Shown here piece after piece: positions 1-6,734 of a stretch of 6,734 nucleotides of DNA. The first letter of the stretch is position 1, and each line of letters opens with the position of its first letter. The notes beneath the pieces were generated by a model. That model made no database searches. It worked only from the letters and a program-made list of their open reading frames with translations, and was not told the DNA's origin. This DNA comes from Lysobacteraceae bacterium UBA6001 (GTDB taxonomy: Bacteria; Pseudomonadota; Gammaproteobacteria; Xanthomonadales; Xanthomonadaceae): assembly GCA_002429615.1 (NCBI GenBank), contig DJAN01000236.1:1-6734 (forward strand). Direction: 5' to 3'. Position numbers and translations under genes: made by a program.

Positions 1-145
1 TCTTGCCGGCGCCGTTGCCGCCCAGCAGGGCCACGACCTGCCCGGCCTCGACCGCCAGGTCGATGCCGCGCAGCGCGTGGCGCGGACCGAAGTGCTTGTG
101 CGCGCCACGCAGGCAGGCCAGCGGCACGGGGGAAGCGAGGGACAT
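1..145 (-). CDS. ABC transporter ATP-binding protein, N-terminal fragment
   Basis: This is the first 48 codons of an ABC-type ATPase, cut by the left edge of the window. Translation starts at an ATG (145-143) preceded by GGAG (152-155 on the complement) at 6-7 nt spacing. Residues 12-20 resemble the A-loop region, with F19 as the adenine-stacking aromatic. Residues 42-48 read GGNGAGK, a Walker A P-loop, and the truncated next codon begins with A, consistent with Thr or Ser. The NGAGK form of the P-loop and the short lead-in with a 'hALRGIDL' strand are common in carbohydrate-importer ATPases (RbsA/XylG type) and in ABC-2 export ATPases. The fragment cannot separate these. It differs from the GPSGSGKT loop of the ATPase at 1815, so the two are not recent duplicates. 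The gene is divergent from the exporter cluster and may share control through the inverted repeat at 200-240. Signature, Walker B and any second domain lie outside the window. Confidence 0.85.
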   Translation of the reverse strand, partial: MSLASPVPLACLRGAHKHFGPRHALRGIDLAVEAGQVVALLGGNGAGK

Positions 146-199
146 GACCGGCTCCAGTGAGGGGACGCCGCCAGCATCGGGCCGCGCGCGCCGGGGCGG

Positions 200-240
200 C
201 AGTCACCGCTGTCAGGCATCGCCGATGACAGCTGTCACTG
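200..240. promoter_or_regulatory. Operator-like inverted repeat in the divergent intergenic region
   Basis: Arms 200-214 and 226-240 are inverted copies matching at 13 of 15 positions, separated by 11 nt. The right arm contains a perfect 12-bp palindrome, TGACAGCTGTCA (226-237). The left arm contains a 10-of-12 version of the same sequence (203-214), centre to centre 23 bp away. The same bases can therefore be read as two tandem palindromic sites or as one long inverted repeat. This is the usual look of a site for a dimeric repressor or activator binding twice. It lies 55-95 bp upstream of the minus-strand ABC ATPase start and about 130-170 bp upstream of the adaptor start, so it could control either or both. 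No regulator gene is visible in the window, and I do not assign a family. A cruciform or RNA hairpin is a less likely reading, because the arms are imperfect and no T-run follows. Confidence 0.5.
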
Positions 241-371
241 GCCGCTGCGCGGCCGTGGGATCATGCTGCGCCCCGTCCCGTCGCAGTCCCTGCCGGCATG
301 AAGTGACTTCCGGCAACTTGCACCCGGGCGTCGCGGCGGTCACATTCCGTCCCATCCCACGTCACGTGTAC

Positions 372-1625
372 ATGATGAACACCTCTGCTGATCTGCTGAA
401 GGAACTCAAGATCGACCGCAAGGCGCCCGCCGGGCGCGAGCCGCCTTCCTCGCGGCGCGGGCTGTGGATCGGCCTGGGCGTGGTCCTGGTGCTGCTGTTG
501 CTGGCGGGCGGCGCGTGGGCGCTGTTCGGTGGCAAGCCGCCAGTGGAAGTACGCACCGCCCCGGTCGTGGCGATCACCGCCGGCGGCAGCAGCGCCTCCG
601 TGCTGGACGCCTCCGGCTACGTGGTGGCGCGGCGCATGGCCACGGTGTCGGCCAAGATCACCGGCAAGGTCCGCGAGGTGAAGATCGAGGAAGGCATGCG
701 CGTGGAGGAAGGCCAGGTGATGGCCACCCTGGATCCGATCGACGCCGACGCCGCGCGCGAACTCGCCGATTCGCAGGTCTCCGCCGCGCGCAGCCAGGTC
801 GAGAATGTCTCCGCGCAGCTCAAGCGTGCCGAAGCCGATGCGGTGCGCCTGCAGACCCTGGTCAACCAGCAGCTGGTCTCGCGTTCGCAGTACGACGAGG
901 CGGTGGCGCTGCGCGACGGCCTGCGCGCGCAGCTGATGACCGCGCAGCGCAACGTCAAGGTCGCCAGCAACAACCTGTCGATCTCCGACCTGGGCGTGGA
1001 CAACACCATCGTGCGCGCGCCGTTCTCCGGCGTGGTCACCGCCAAGGCCGCGCAGCCGGGCGAGATCGTCTCGCCGCTGGCGACCGGTGGCTTCACCCGC
1101 ACCGGCATCGGCACCATCGTCGACATGGAATCGCTGGAGGTCGAGGTGGAAGTCGGCGAGGCCTACATCGGCCGCGTGCAGCCGAAGATGCCGGTGGAGA
1201 TCGTGCTCAACGCCTACCCGGACTGGAAGATCCCCGGCGAGGTCATCGCCATCATCCCCACCGCCGACCGCGGCAAGGCCACGGTGAAGGTACGCGTGGC
1301 GATGAAGGTGAAGGACCCGCGCATCGTCCCGGAAATGGGCGTGCGGGTGAGCTTCCTGGAAGAAGCCAAGCCGGCGCAGGCGCAGCAGCCGCAGGGCGTG
1401 CGGGTGCCCGGTGGCGCGCTGGTCGAGCGCGACGGCGCCACCATCGCCTTCGTCGTCGGCGAAGAGAACCGCGTCGCCGCGCATCCGGTGAAGACCGGTA
1501 TCGCGATGGGCGACGATCGCCAGGTCGTGTCCGGCCTCACCGCCGGTGACACCGTGGTCCTCGACCCGCCGCCGGCGCTGAAGGACGGCGACAAGGTCGC
1601 GCTCGCCGGCGCCCAGGCCGAGTAA
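372..1625 (+). CDS. Periplasmic adaptor (membrane fusion protein, HlyD/AcrA/MacA type) of a tripartite ABC exporter
   Basis: This 417-residue adaptor is expected to link the inner-membrane ABC permeases to an outer-membrane TolC-like channel. Visible in order are a basic cytoplasmic N-terminus (1-30), one membrane anchor (about 31-52), and the first lipoyl half (about 80-120, with the 'ITGKV' and 'EEGMRVEEGQ' turns). An alpha-helical hairpin (about 125-208) follows, then the second lipoyl half beginning near 'VRAPFSGVV' (214-222), and beta-barrel and membrane-proximal domains to the end. At the hairpin tip, R159, L163 and S170 have the R-x3-L-x6-S spacing of the TolC-docking motif of AcrA and MacA, followed by a similar 'SRSQYDEA' stretch. 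There is no lipobox, so anchoring is by the N-terminal helix. The reading frame is open back to position 3, but those upstream residues do not look like protein and overlap the divergent gene. ATG at 372 or the adjacent ATG at 375 is the best start. No Shine-Dalgarno is visible before either. The ATPase and permease genes follow on the same strand. Confidence 0.93.
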   Translation: MMNTSADLLKELKIDRKAPAGREPPSSRRGLWIGLGVVLVLLLLAGGAWALFGGKPPVEVRTAPVVAITAGGSSASVLDASGYVVARRMATVSAKITGKVREVKIEEGMRVEEGQVMATLDPIDADAARELADSQVSAARSQVENVSAQLKRAEADAVRLQTLVNQQLVSRSQYDEAVALRDGLRAQLMTAQRNVKVASNNLSISDLGVDNTIVRAPFSGVVTAKAAQPGEIVSPLATGGFTRTGIGTIVDMESLEVEVEVGEAYIGRVQPKMPVEIVLNAYPDWKIPGEVIAIIPTADRGKATVKVRVAMKVKDPRIVPEMGVRVSFLEEAKPAQAQQPQGVRVPGGALVERDGATIAFVVGEENRVAAHPVKTGIAMGDDRQVVSGLTAGDTVVLDPPPALKDGDKVALAGAQAE

Positions 1626-1711
1626 ATCGCACCAAGCCAGCTGCACCGCTGTTGCTGTTGCCTCACGCAGTCGTTTTTGCCGTTGCCCGAGCACCACGGT
1701 CGCGTGGCACG

Positions 1712-1740
1712 GGCGCGCCTTGTCGATTCGACGGCGCGCC
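1712..1740. repeat. Nested palindrome in the 189-nt adaptor-ATPase gap
   Basis: Two copies of the self-complementary octamer GGCGCGCC (1712-1719 and 1733-1740) flank GTCGA-T-TCGAC (1722-1732), with two unpaired T residues at 1720-1721. As RNA the element could form an 8-bp plus up to 5-bp stem with a small bulge and a tight loop. No T-run follows, so it is a poor match to an intrinsic terminator. It could slow or pause RNA polymerase, protect or expose an mRNA end between adaptor and ATPase cistrons, or bind a protein. The rest of the gap (1626-1814) shows no gene. The frame is open from 1677 into the ATPase, but without an SD or recognisable protein. I see no convincing sigma-70 promoter there. 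The gap ends with the SD GAGG at 1804-1807. Confidence 0.4.
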
Positions 1741-1814
1741 GTCCGTCGCTCCTGCAAGAAACCGCGCGCCCGCGCGAACCACCCAGCATCCGCCGCATTC
1801 ATAGAGGAAAGCCC

Positions 1815-2504
<690 letters not shown>

Positions 2505-2516
2505 CCGGGGGACGCC

Positions 2517-3674
2517 ATGAAATATCTTTCGCTCGTCTGGGCGCAGCTGTTCCGCAGCAAGACGCGGACGCTGCTGACCCTGTTCTCGGTGATCGTGGCC
2601 TTCCTGCTGTTCGGCCTGCTCGATTCGGTGCGCGTGGCGTTCACCTCGGGCGGCTCGGTGGAAGGCGCCAACCGCCTGGTGGTGGCCTCGCGGCTGTCGA
2701 TCACCCAGTCGCTGCCGGTGCGGCTGGAGCCGCAGATCCGCAGCATCCCGGGGGTGCGCGACGTGACCTACGCGATGTGGTTCGGCGGCATCTACCGTGA
2801 CCCCAAGGATTTCTTCCCGAACTTCTCGGTGGCGCCGAACTTCTTCGACGTCTACACCGAGTACGAAGTACCGCCGGACCAGCTCAAGGCGTTCCAGAAC
2901 ACCCGCACCGGCGCCGCCGTGGGCGAGGCGCTGGCGAAGAAGTTCGGATGGAAGGTGGGCGATACGATCCCGCTGCAGGCGACCATCTTCCCGCGCGGCG
3001 GCAGCAACGACTGGCCGCTGGAGCTGAAGCTGATCTTCCGCGCCAAGGACCGCGCCAACGTGCAGGCCGAAAACCAGTTGATGATGAACTGGAAGTACTT
3101 CGATGAGTCCAACGACTACATCAAGAGCCAGGTCAGCTGGTACACGGTGAAGCTCGCCAACGCCGACCAGGCCTCGCGCGTGGCGCAGGCGATCGACGCA
3201 CTGTCGGCCAACTCCGACCACGAGACCAAGACGCAGACCGAGTCGGCGTTCCAGCAGGCCTTCATCAAGCAGTTCGCCGACATCGGCCTGATCGTCACCT
3301 CGATCATGGGCGCGGTGTTCTTCACCCTGCTGCTGCTGACCGGCAACACCATGGCGCAGGCGGTGCGCGAGCGCATCCCGGAACTGGCGACGCTGAAGAC
3401 GCTGGGCTTCAAGGACGGCACCGTGCTCGGCCTGGTGATGTTCGAGTCGGTACTGCTGGTGGTGCTGGGTGGCCTGCTCGGCATGAGCCTGGCGTCGCTG
3501 GCGATCCCCGGCCTGGCCAAGGCCTCCGGTGGCGCGCTGCCGGTGCACTTCGTGCCGGTGCAGACCTGGGTGGTCGGGCTGGTGCTGATGGTCGGCATCG
3601 GCGTGGTGGTGGGACTGCTGCCGGCCTTGCGCGCGCAGCGCCTGAAGATCGTCGACGCACTGGCCGGACGCTGA
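2517..3674 (+). CDS. FtsX/MacB-type ABC transporter permease, first subunit
   Basis: This 385-residue inner-membrane protein has the classic four-helix MacB layout. TM1 lies at about 18-35, directly after a short basic N-terminus. A periplasmic domain of about 220 residues (about 37-254) follows, then TM2 (about 256-276), TM3 (about 303-329), TM4 (about 350-370) and a short basic tail. The periplasmic part contains the MacB core-domain signature '[14 protein letters not shown]' (near 135-148). The cytoplasmic loop after TM2 (284-311) has the R-E-R-x-P-E-L-A-x-L-K-x-L-G pattern and a downstream E310, where this family contacts the ATPase. SD-like GGGGGA (2507-2512) lies 4 nt before the ATG. 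The gene lies 12 nt after the ATPase and 11 nt before the second permease. In MacB-like transporters such permeases act mechanically, driving substrate from the periplasm through the adaptor and outer-membrane channel rather than carrying it across the inner membrane. That is inferred here from the family. Confidence 0.93.
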   Translation: MKYLSLVWAQLFRSKTRTLLTLFSVIVAFLLFGLLDSVRVAFTSGGSVEGANRLVVASRLSITQSLPVRLEPQIRSIPGVRDVTYAMWFGGIYRDPKDFFPNFSVAPNFFDVYTEYEVPPDQLKAFQNTRTGAAVGEALAKKFGWKVGDTIPLQATIFPRGGSNDWPLELKLIFRAKDRANVQAENQLMMNWKYFDESNDYIKSQVSWYTVKLANADQASRVAQAIDALSANSDHETKTQTESAFQQAFIKQFADIGLIVTSIMGAVFFTLLLLTGNTMAQAVRERIPELATLKTLGFKDGTVLGLVMFESVLLVVLGGLLGMSLASLAIPGLAKASGGALPVHFVPVQTWVVGLVLMVGIGVVVGLLPALRAQRLKIVDALAGR

Positions 3675-3678
3675 GGAG
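3673..3678 (+). promoter_or_regulatory. Ribosome binding site overlapping the stop codon of the first permease
   Basis: GAGGAG at 3673-3678 shares two bases with the TGA stop (3672-3674) of the first permease and sits 7 nt before the ATG of the second. A ribosome terminating on the first permease would be positioned on this site. This favours translational coupling and near-equal synthesis of the two subunits, as expected for a heterodimer. The coupling itself is inferred. Confidence 0.6.
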
Positions 3679-3685
3679 CACGCAG

Positions 3686-4996
3686 ATGAAGAATCAATGG
3701 ATGTGGAACGTGCTGTCGATCGTGCTGCTGGCGCTGGCGCTGGCGGTCTGGATCGCGCTGCCCTGGCAGGGCGTGCTCGCCATCGTGGTGGTGCTGGCGC
3801 TGTGGCTGCTGCTCACCCGCAGCGGCCGGCTGTCGCTGGCCGCCGCGCGCATCGGCATCGCCAGCCTGCCGCAACGCTGGGGCGCGACCTCGGTGATCGT
3901 GGTCGGCATCGCCGGCGTGGTCGGCGTGCTGGTGGCGATGCTGGCGATGGGCCAGGGTTTCCAGGCGACGCTGGACAGCACCGGCGATGACACCACCGCG
4001 ATCGTGCTGCGCGGTGGATCGCAGGCCGAAACCAACTCGGTGATCATGCGCGACCAGGTGCCGCTGATCGCCAGCCTGCCCGGCGTGGCGCGCGATGCGT
4101 CGAACCGGCCGCTGGTGTCGCCGGAGCTGTCGCAGGTGGTCAACCTGACCTCCAAGGCCGACGGGACCGACGTCAACGCGCAGTTCCGCGGCGTCGGCGA
4201 GCAGGCCTGGGTGGTGCATGACAAGGTCAAGATCATCGAGGGGCGGCAGTTCAAGCCGGGCCTGCGCGAGATCGTGGTCGGCAAGGGCGCCAAGTCGCAG
4301 TTCCGCGACCTGGACGTGGGCAAGACGCTCAACCTCGGCAACCAGGCCTGGACCGTGGTCGGCGTGTTCGCCAGCGGTGATGCGCACGACTCGGAAATGT
4401 GGACCGATACCGAGACCCTGGCCAGCACCTACAACCGCCGCGCCTACCAGTCGATCAGCGTGCACACCACCGGCACCGACGGCTACAGCCAGTTCAAGAA
4501 CGCGATGGCGGCCGATCCGCGGCTCAAGCTCGATGTCTCCACCACCCGCGAGTACTACCGCAAGCAGGGCGGCAACCTCAACAAGGTGCTGGAGGTGCTG
4601 GGCAAGTTCATCGGCGCGATCATGGCGTTCGGCGCGGTGTTCGGTGCGCTCAACACCATGTACGCGGCGGTCGCCACCCGCGCCCGCGAGATCGCCACGA
4701 TGCGCGCGATCGGCTTCCGCGGCCTGCCGGTGGTGGTGGCGGTGATGCTGGAGACGATGCTGCTGGCGCTGCTCGGTGGCGTGCTCGGCGGCCTGATCGC
4801 CTGGGCGATCTTCAACGGCTACAGCGTCTCCACCCTGGGCAGCAACTTCAGCCAGGTGGTGTTCCAGTTCCGCGTCTCGCCCGAGCTGCTGTGGACCGGG
4901 CTGAAGTGGGCGCTGGCGATCGGCCTGGTCGGCGGCCTGTTCCCGGCGCTGCGCGCGGCGCGCCTGCCGATCACCGTGGCCCTGCGCGAGGTCTGA
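3686..4996 (+). CDS. FtsX/MacB-type ABC transporter permease, second subunit, with extra N-terminal membrane hairpin
   Basis: This 436-residue inner-membrane protein is homologous in plan to the first permease but about 50 residues longer. The extra length is at the N-terminus, where two hydrophobic segments (about 9-25 and 28-43) precede the canonical architecture. That architecture comprises TM1 (about 67-88), a periplasmic MacB core domain of about 217 residues (about 89-305), and helices at about 306-327, 349-376 and 403-422. The loop 332-356 carries the family's R-x-R-E-I-A-x-M-R-A-I-G motif and E356, a closer match to the FtsX consensus than in the first permease. 'REIVVGKGA...DLDVGKTLNLG' (195-218) is the MacB core signature. 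The ATG at 3686 has a strong SD (GAGGAG, 7 nt). It is the better-supported start, and the hydrophobic hairpin is in frame with MacB-type sequence, so the hairpin is unlikely to be a start-site artefact. It probably forms a heterodimer with the first permease. Its precise substrate role is unknown. Confidence 0.93.
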   Translation: MKNQWMWNVLSIVLLALALAVWIALPWQGVLAIVVVLALWLLLTRSGRLSLAAARIGIASLPQRWGATSVIVVGIAGVVGVLVAMLAMGQGFQATLDSTGDDTTAIVLRGGSQAETNSVIMRDQVPLIASLPGVARDASNRPLVSPELSQVVNLTSKADGTDVNAQFRGVGEQAWVVHDKVKIIEGRQFKPGLREIVVGKGAKSQFRDLDVGKTLNLGNQAWTVVGVFASGDAHDSEMWTDTETLASTYNRRAYQSISVHTTGTDGYSQFKNAMAADPRLKLDVSTTREYYRKQGGNLNKVLEVLGKFIGAIMAFGAVFGALNTMYAAVATRAREIATMRAIGFRGLPVVVAVMLETMLLALLGGVLGGLIAWAIFNGYSVSTLGSNFSQVVFQFRVSPELLWTGLKWALAIGLVGGLFPALRAARLPITVALREV

Positions 4997-5004
4997 GGAC
5001 CCGG

Positions 5005-5036
5005 TTCACCCGCCTCCGCGAGCGGAGGCGGGTGAA
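5005..5036 (+). terminator. GC-rich hairpin ending the exporter cluster
   Basis: A perfect inverted repeat begins 8 nt after the second permease's stop: arms 5005-5018 and 5023-5036 (14 bp, 10 G-C pairs) around the tetraloop CGAG. Its position and stability fit a transcription terminator or a 3'-end-protecting stem. No U-run follows in either direction, so it is not a textbook intrinsic terminator. It may act with Rho or as an RNA stabiliser, as is common in very GC-rich genomes. The remaining sequence to 5159 must contain the hydrolase promoter. TTGTCA (5079-5084) resembles a -35 box but has no -10 at suitable spacing. Confidence 0.6.
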
Positions 5037-5159
5037 GACCGCCCCCACCAGGCCGAACCCATCCCAACGGTCATATGCTTGTCACGGAACGGCGGTAGAA
5101 GCCGCGCCGCAACGGCGCTAGGCTGCCGATTCCGTTGTTCCCTCTGGTAAGCCCCCACC

Positions 5160-6305
5160 ATGTCGCGCCCGTTCTTCATGGCCGGCCTGCTGGCCCTGCT
5201 TTGCGCGTGGCTGGCCGGCACCGGCTGCTCCTCCACCTCGCTCAGCTCCCGCCTGGTCGCGCCCGGTGGCGCCTCGCCGCTGCTCGGCATGCTGGATTCG
5301 CAGGCCCTGCTCAGCCAGATCCCGAACCGCAGTGGCACCCTGCCCGGCCGCGACGACGTGCCGATCTTCTGGCGTGCGTTCGAGCCCGGCGACTATGGCT
5401 TCCGCTACCACTTCAGCCGCAGCCTCAATGCCGGTGGCTTCAGCCAGAACGCCTTCAAGTTCGATCTCAAGCCGAACCTGGCCGCGCAGCCGCGGGCCAC
5501 GCCGCGCGGCACGGTGATCCTGCTGCACGGCTGGATGATGGATGGCAATTCGCTGCTGCCGTGGTCGCTGATGCTGGCCCAGGCCGGTTATCGCACCATT
5601 GCGCTGGACCTGCGCAATCACGGCCAGTCCGGCGCGGGCCTGTCCGGCTATGGCACGCGCGAGTCCGACGATGTGGTGCGCGTGGTCGGCGAGCTGCGCG
5701 CGCAAGGCGAGATCACCGGGCCGCTGTATCTGTTCGGCGTGTCCTATGGCGCGGCCACCGCGCTGTTCAGCGCGGACAAGCTCGGCGACCAGGTCGCCGG
5801 CGTGGTGGCGCTGGAATCCTTCGCCAATGCCGGCCGCGGCATCCGCGACATGGTCCCGCACATGCTGGCCGAGAACCCGCATGGCTGGCAGGCACGCGCG
5901 GTATCGGGCTACATGCGCTGGCGCTATGGCCACCAGAACCTGGACCAGGTGATCGCCGCGGCCGACCAGCAGCTCGGCCTGGACCTGGACAAGCTCGATG
6001 TCGCCCCGGCGGTGATGGACACGCGCGCCTGCGTGCTGCTGCTGCATGGCGATGCCGATCACCATATCCCGGTGGCACATGGGCGCCTGCTGGCGACCTC
6101 GGCGCCGCGCGCGCACTACCTGGAACTGCACGACGAGGACCATCTGAGCCTGCCGATGCGGCTGGACCTGCTGGCGCCGATGGTGGAGGAATGGTTCGAG
6201 GCCAATCCCGCGCCGCAGGCGCAATGTCCGGCGCCGCTGCAGCTGCCGGCGGGCGGTGAGATCCGCGCCTCGCTCAATCCCGCCTATCCAACCAACCAAG
6301 GCTGA
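5160..6305 (+). CDS. Predicted exported (possibly lipid-anchored) alpha/beta hydrolase
   Basis: This 381-residue serine hydrolase of the alpha/beta fold is probably an esterase, lipase or thioesterase-like enzyme of unknown substrate. The N-terminus is a signal peptide: R3, a hydrophobic core (about 5-19), then 'LAGTGCSS'. C23 could be the lipidated residue, but Gly at -3 (GTGC) is atypical for a lipobox, so simple Sec secretion is possible. The fold starts at 'TVILLHGW' (118-125), where the H123-G124 segment shapes the oxyanion hole. It continues through 'LDLRNHGQSG' (149-158), the nucleophile elbow G193-V-S195-Y-G197, the acid D300 in 'GDADHHIP' (297-304) and the base H328 in 'DEDH'. All three triad residues are present. 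About 60 extra residues (60-117) precede the first core strand. The start has only weak purine-rich sequence upstream (near 5145-5151). M7 (5178) is the alternative, but it leaves a signal peptide without a basic residue. The gene stands outside the exporter cluster, behind the hairpin at 5005, and its last 32 bp overlap the convergent neighbour. Confidence 0.88.
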   Translation: MSRPFFMAGLLALLCAWLAGTGCSSTSLSSRLVAPGGASPLLGMLDSQALLSQIPNRSGTLPGRDDVPIFWRAFEPGDYGFRYHFSRSLNAGGFSQNAFKFDLKPNLAAQPRATPRGTVILLHGWMMDGNSLLPWSLMLAQAGYRTIALDLRNHGQSGAGLSGYGTRESDDVVRVVGELRAQGEITGPLYLFGVSYGAATALFSADKLGDQVAGVVALESFANAGRGIRDMVPHMLAENPHGWQARAVSGYMRWRYGHQNLDQVIAAADQQLGLDLDKLDVAPAVMDTRACVLLLHGDADHHIPVAHGRLLATSAPRAHYLELHDEDHLSLPMRLDLLAPMVEEWFEANPAPQAQCPAPLQLPAGGEIRASLNPAYPTNQG

Positions 6306-6734
6306 TGGCCGCGGCCAGGTCGGCGGGCGTGTCGATGTCGAGCGCGAGATCCGGCGCCTGCACGTGGCCGAAGGTCCGCGCGGGATCGCGGGCGAGCGCA
6401 CGCAGGCCTTCATCTCCCGCGAAATGCGCCTGGCGCCAGTCGTCGCGCGCGACGACCGCGGGCAGGCCGCGCACGCCGGCATAGGCACTGAAGGCACCAC
6501 CGGCCGGCGCCCGTTCGGCGGCAGCGAGCAGGTCGAGAAGATGCGACAGGCCCAGCGCGGGCTGGTCGCATCCGAGCACCAGCACGCGGCGGTAGCCGGC
6601 GTCGCCCAGCGTGGCCTGCAGCCGCGCCAGGCTCGCGCCCAGGCCCTGCGACCAGTCGACAACCTCCACGATGTCCGCCGCGATGCCTGTCAGCTCCGCG
6701 CGCAGGCGCCCGGCATCGGCGCCCAGCGCCACCA
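6274..6734 (-). CDS. MocA/MobA-like molybdenum cofactor nucleotidyltransferase, C-terminal part
   Basis: The last 152 residues of a MobA-like NTP-transferase are visible. The gene enters from the right edge. The GTG at 6732-6730 is probably an internal Val ('VALGADAGRLR', a usual mid-domain strand) rather than the start. Counting from that Val, visible motifs are W27-S-Q-G-L-G-A-S-L, G54-C-D-Q-P58 (metal and nucleotide-binding Asp, following a hydrophobic strand), G89-L-P-A-V, G106-D-E-G-L-R, and the terminal D132-I-D-T-P-A-D-L. This set matches MocA, which transfers CMP to molybdopterin for xanthine-dehydrogenase-type enzymes, better than MobA, where the terminal motif is usually N-x-N-T-P. 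The N-terminal L-A-A-G-x-S-x-R-M-G nucleotide loop, roughly 40-50 residues, lies outside the window. No molybdoenzyme gene is in view to confirm the pathway. The stop (TCA on the plus strand at 6274-6276) lies inside the 3' end of the hydrolase. Confidence 0.85.
   Translation of the reverse strand, partial: VALGADAGRLRAELTGIAADIVEVVDWSQGLGASLARLQATLGDAGYRRVLVLGCDQPALGLSHLLDLLAAAERAPAGGAFSAYAGVRGLPAVVARDDWRQAHFAGDEGLRALARDPARTFGHVQAPDLALDIDTPADLAAAISLGWLDRRD

Noticed and set aside
3..371. In-frame open extension upstream of the adaptor ATG
   Set aside because: It covers the divergent ABC ATPase start and the intergenic repeat, its translation has no resemblance to protein, and a normal adaptor N-terminus with membrane anchor begins at 372.
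1660..1680. T-run (1673-1677) after the adaptor as an intrinsic terminator
   Set aside because: No stable stem precedes the T-run; only a 4-bp CTGC/GCAG pairing can be drawn.
1677..1814. In-frame extension of the ATPase to an ATG at 1677
   Set aside because: There is no SD at 1677, the extra 46 residues are low-complexity and unlike the family, and a good SD precedes the ATG at 1815.
5079..5124. Possible sigma-70 promoter for the hydrolase: TTGTCA with TAGAAG or TAGGCT
   Set aside because: The candidate -10 boxes are 11 or 34 nt from the -35 box, outside the usual 16-18, so I list only the -35-like match.
5118..6662. A 514-codon minus-strand frame antisense to the hydrolase
   Set aside because: The plus strand carries a complete catalytic triad and signal peptide. 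The minus frame gives Q/R/A-rich sequence without motifs and also overlaps the MocA-like gene in another frame.

Overview
This is a very GC-rich window with dense genes and strongly GC-biased third codon positions. Together with the protein types, this suggests a Proteobacterium, most likely a gammaproteobacterium of the Xanthomonadaceae/Lysobacteraceae kind. That placement is an impression from composition and family resemblance, not a computed assignment. I see no rRNA, tRNA, CRISPR array, insertion sequence or phage gene.

Layout. Positions 1-145 (minus strand) hold the N-terminus of an ABC ATPase that runs off the left edge. A 226-bp divergent intergenic region (146-371) follows and contains a conspicuous operator-like inverted repeat (200-240). 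The core of the window (372-4996, plus strand) is a four-gene transport cluster: a membrane-anchored periplasmic adaptor (HlyD/AcrA/MacA type), a MacB/LolD-type ATPase, and two different FtsX/MacB-type permeases. The ATPase and permease genes are spaced by only 11-12 nt. The adaptor is separated from the ATPase by 189 nt containing a palindromic element (1712-1740). A strong GC-rich hairpin (5005-5036) closes the cluster. Next come a predicted secreted or lipid-anchored alpha/beta hydrolase (5160-6305, plus strand) and, convergent and overlapping its 3' end by 32 bp, the C-terminal part of a MocA/MobA-like nucleotidyltransferase (minus strand, running off the right edge).

How they work together. 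The four-gene cluster reads as a MacAB-like tripartite exporter in which ATPase and permeases are separate polypeptides, presumably assembled as an ATPase dimer with a permease heterodimer. The adaptor carries the R-x3-L-x6-S hairpin-tip motif that AcrA and MacA use to dock onto TolC, so an outer-membrane TolC-like partner is expected, but none is encoded here. The substrate cannot be read from the sequence. The second permease has an additional N-terminal hydrophobic hairpin that the first lacks, so the two halves of the transporter are structurally unequal.

Nothing here amounts to a clearly new biological system. The points most worth a second look are the unequal permease pair, the operator-like repeat in the divergent promoter region, and the palindrome between the adaptor and ATPase genes.
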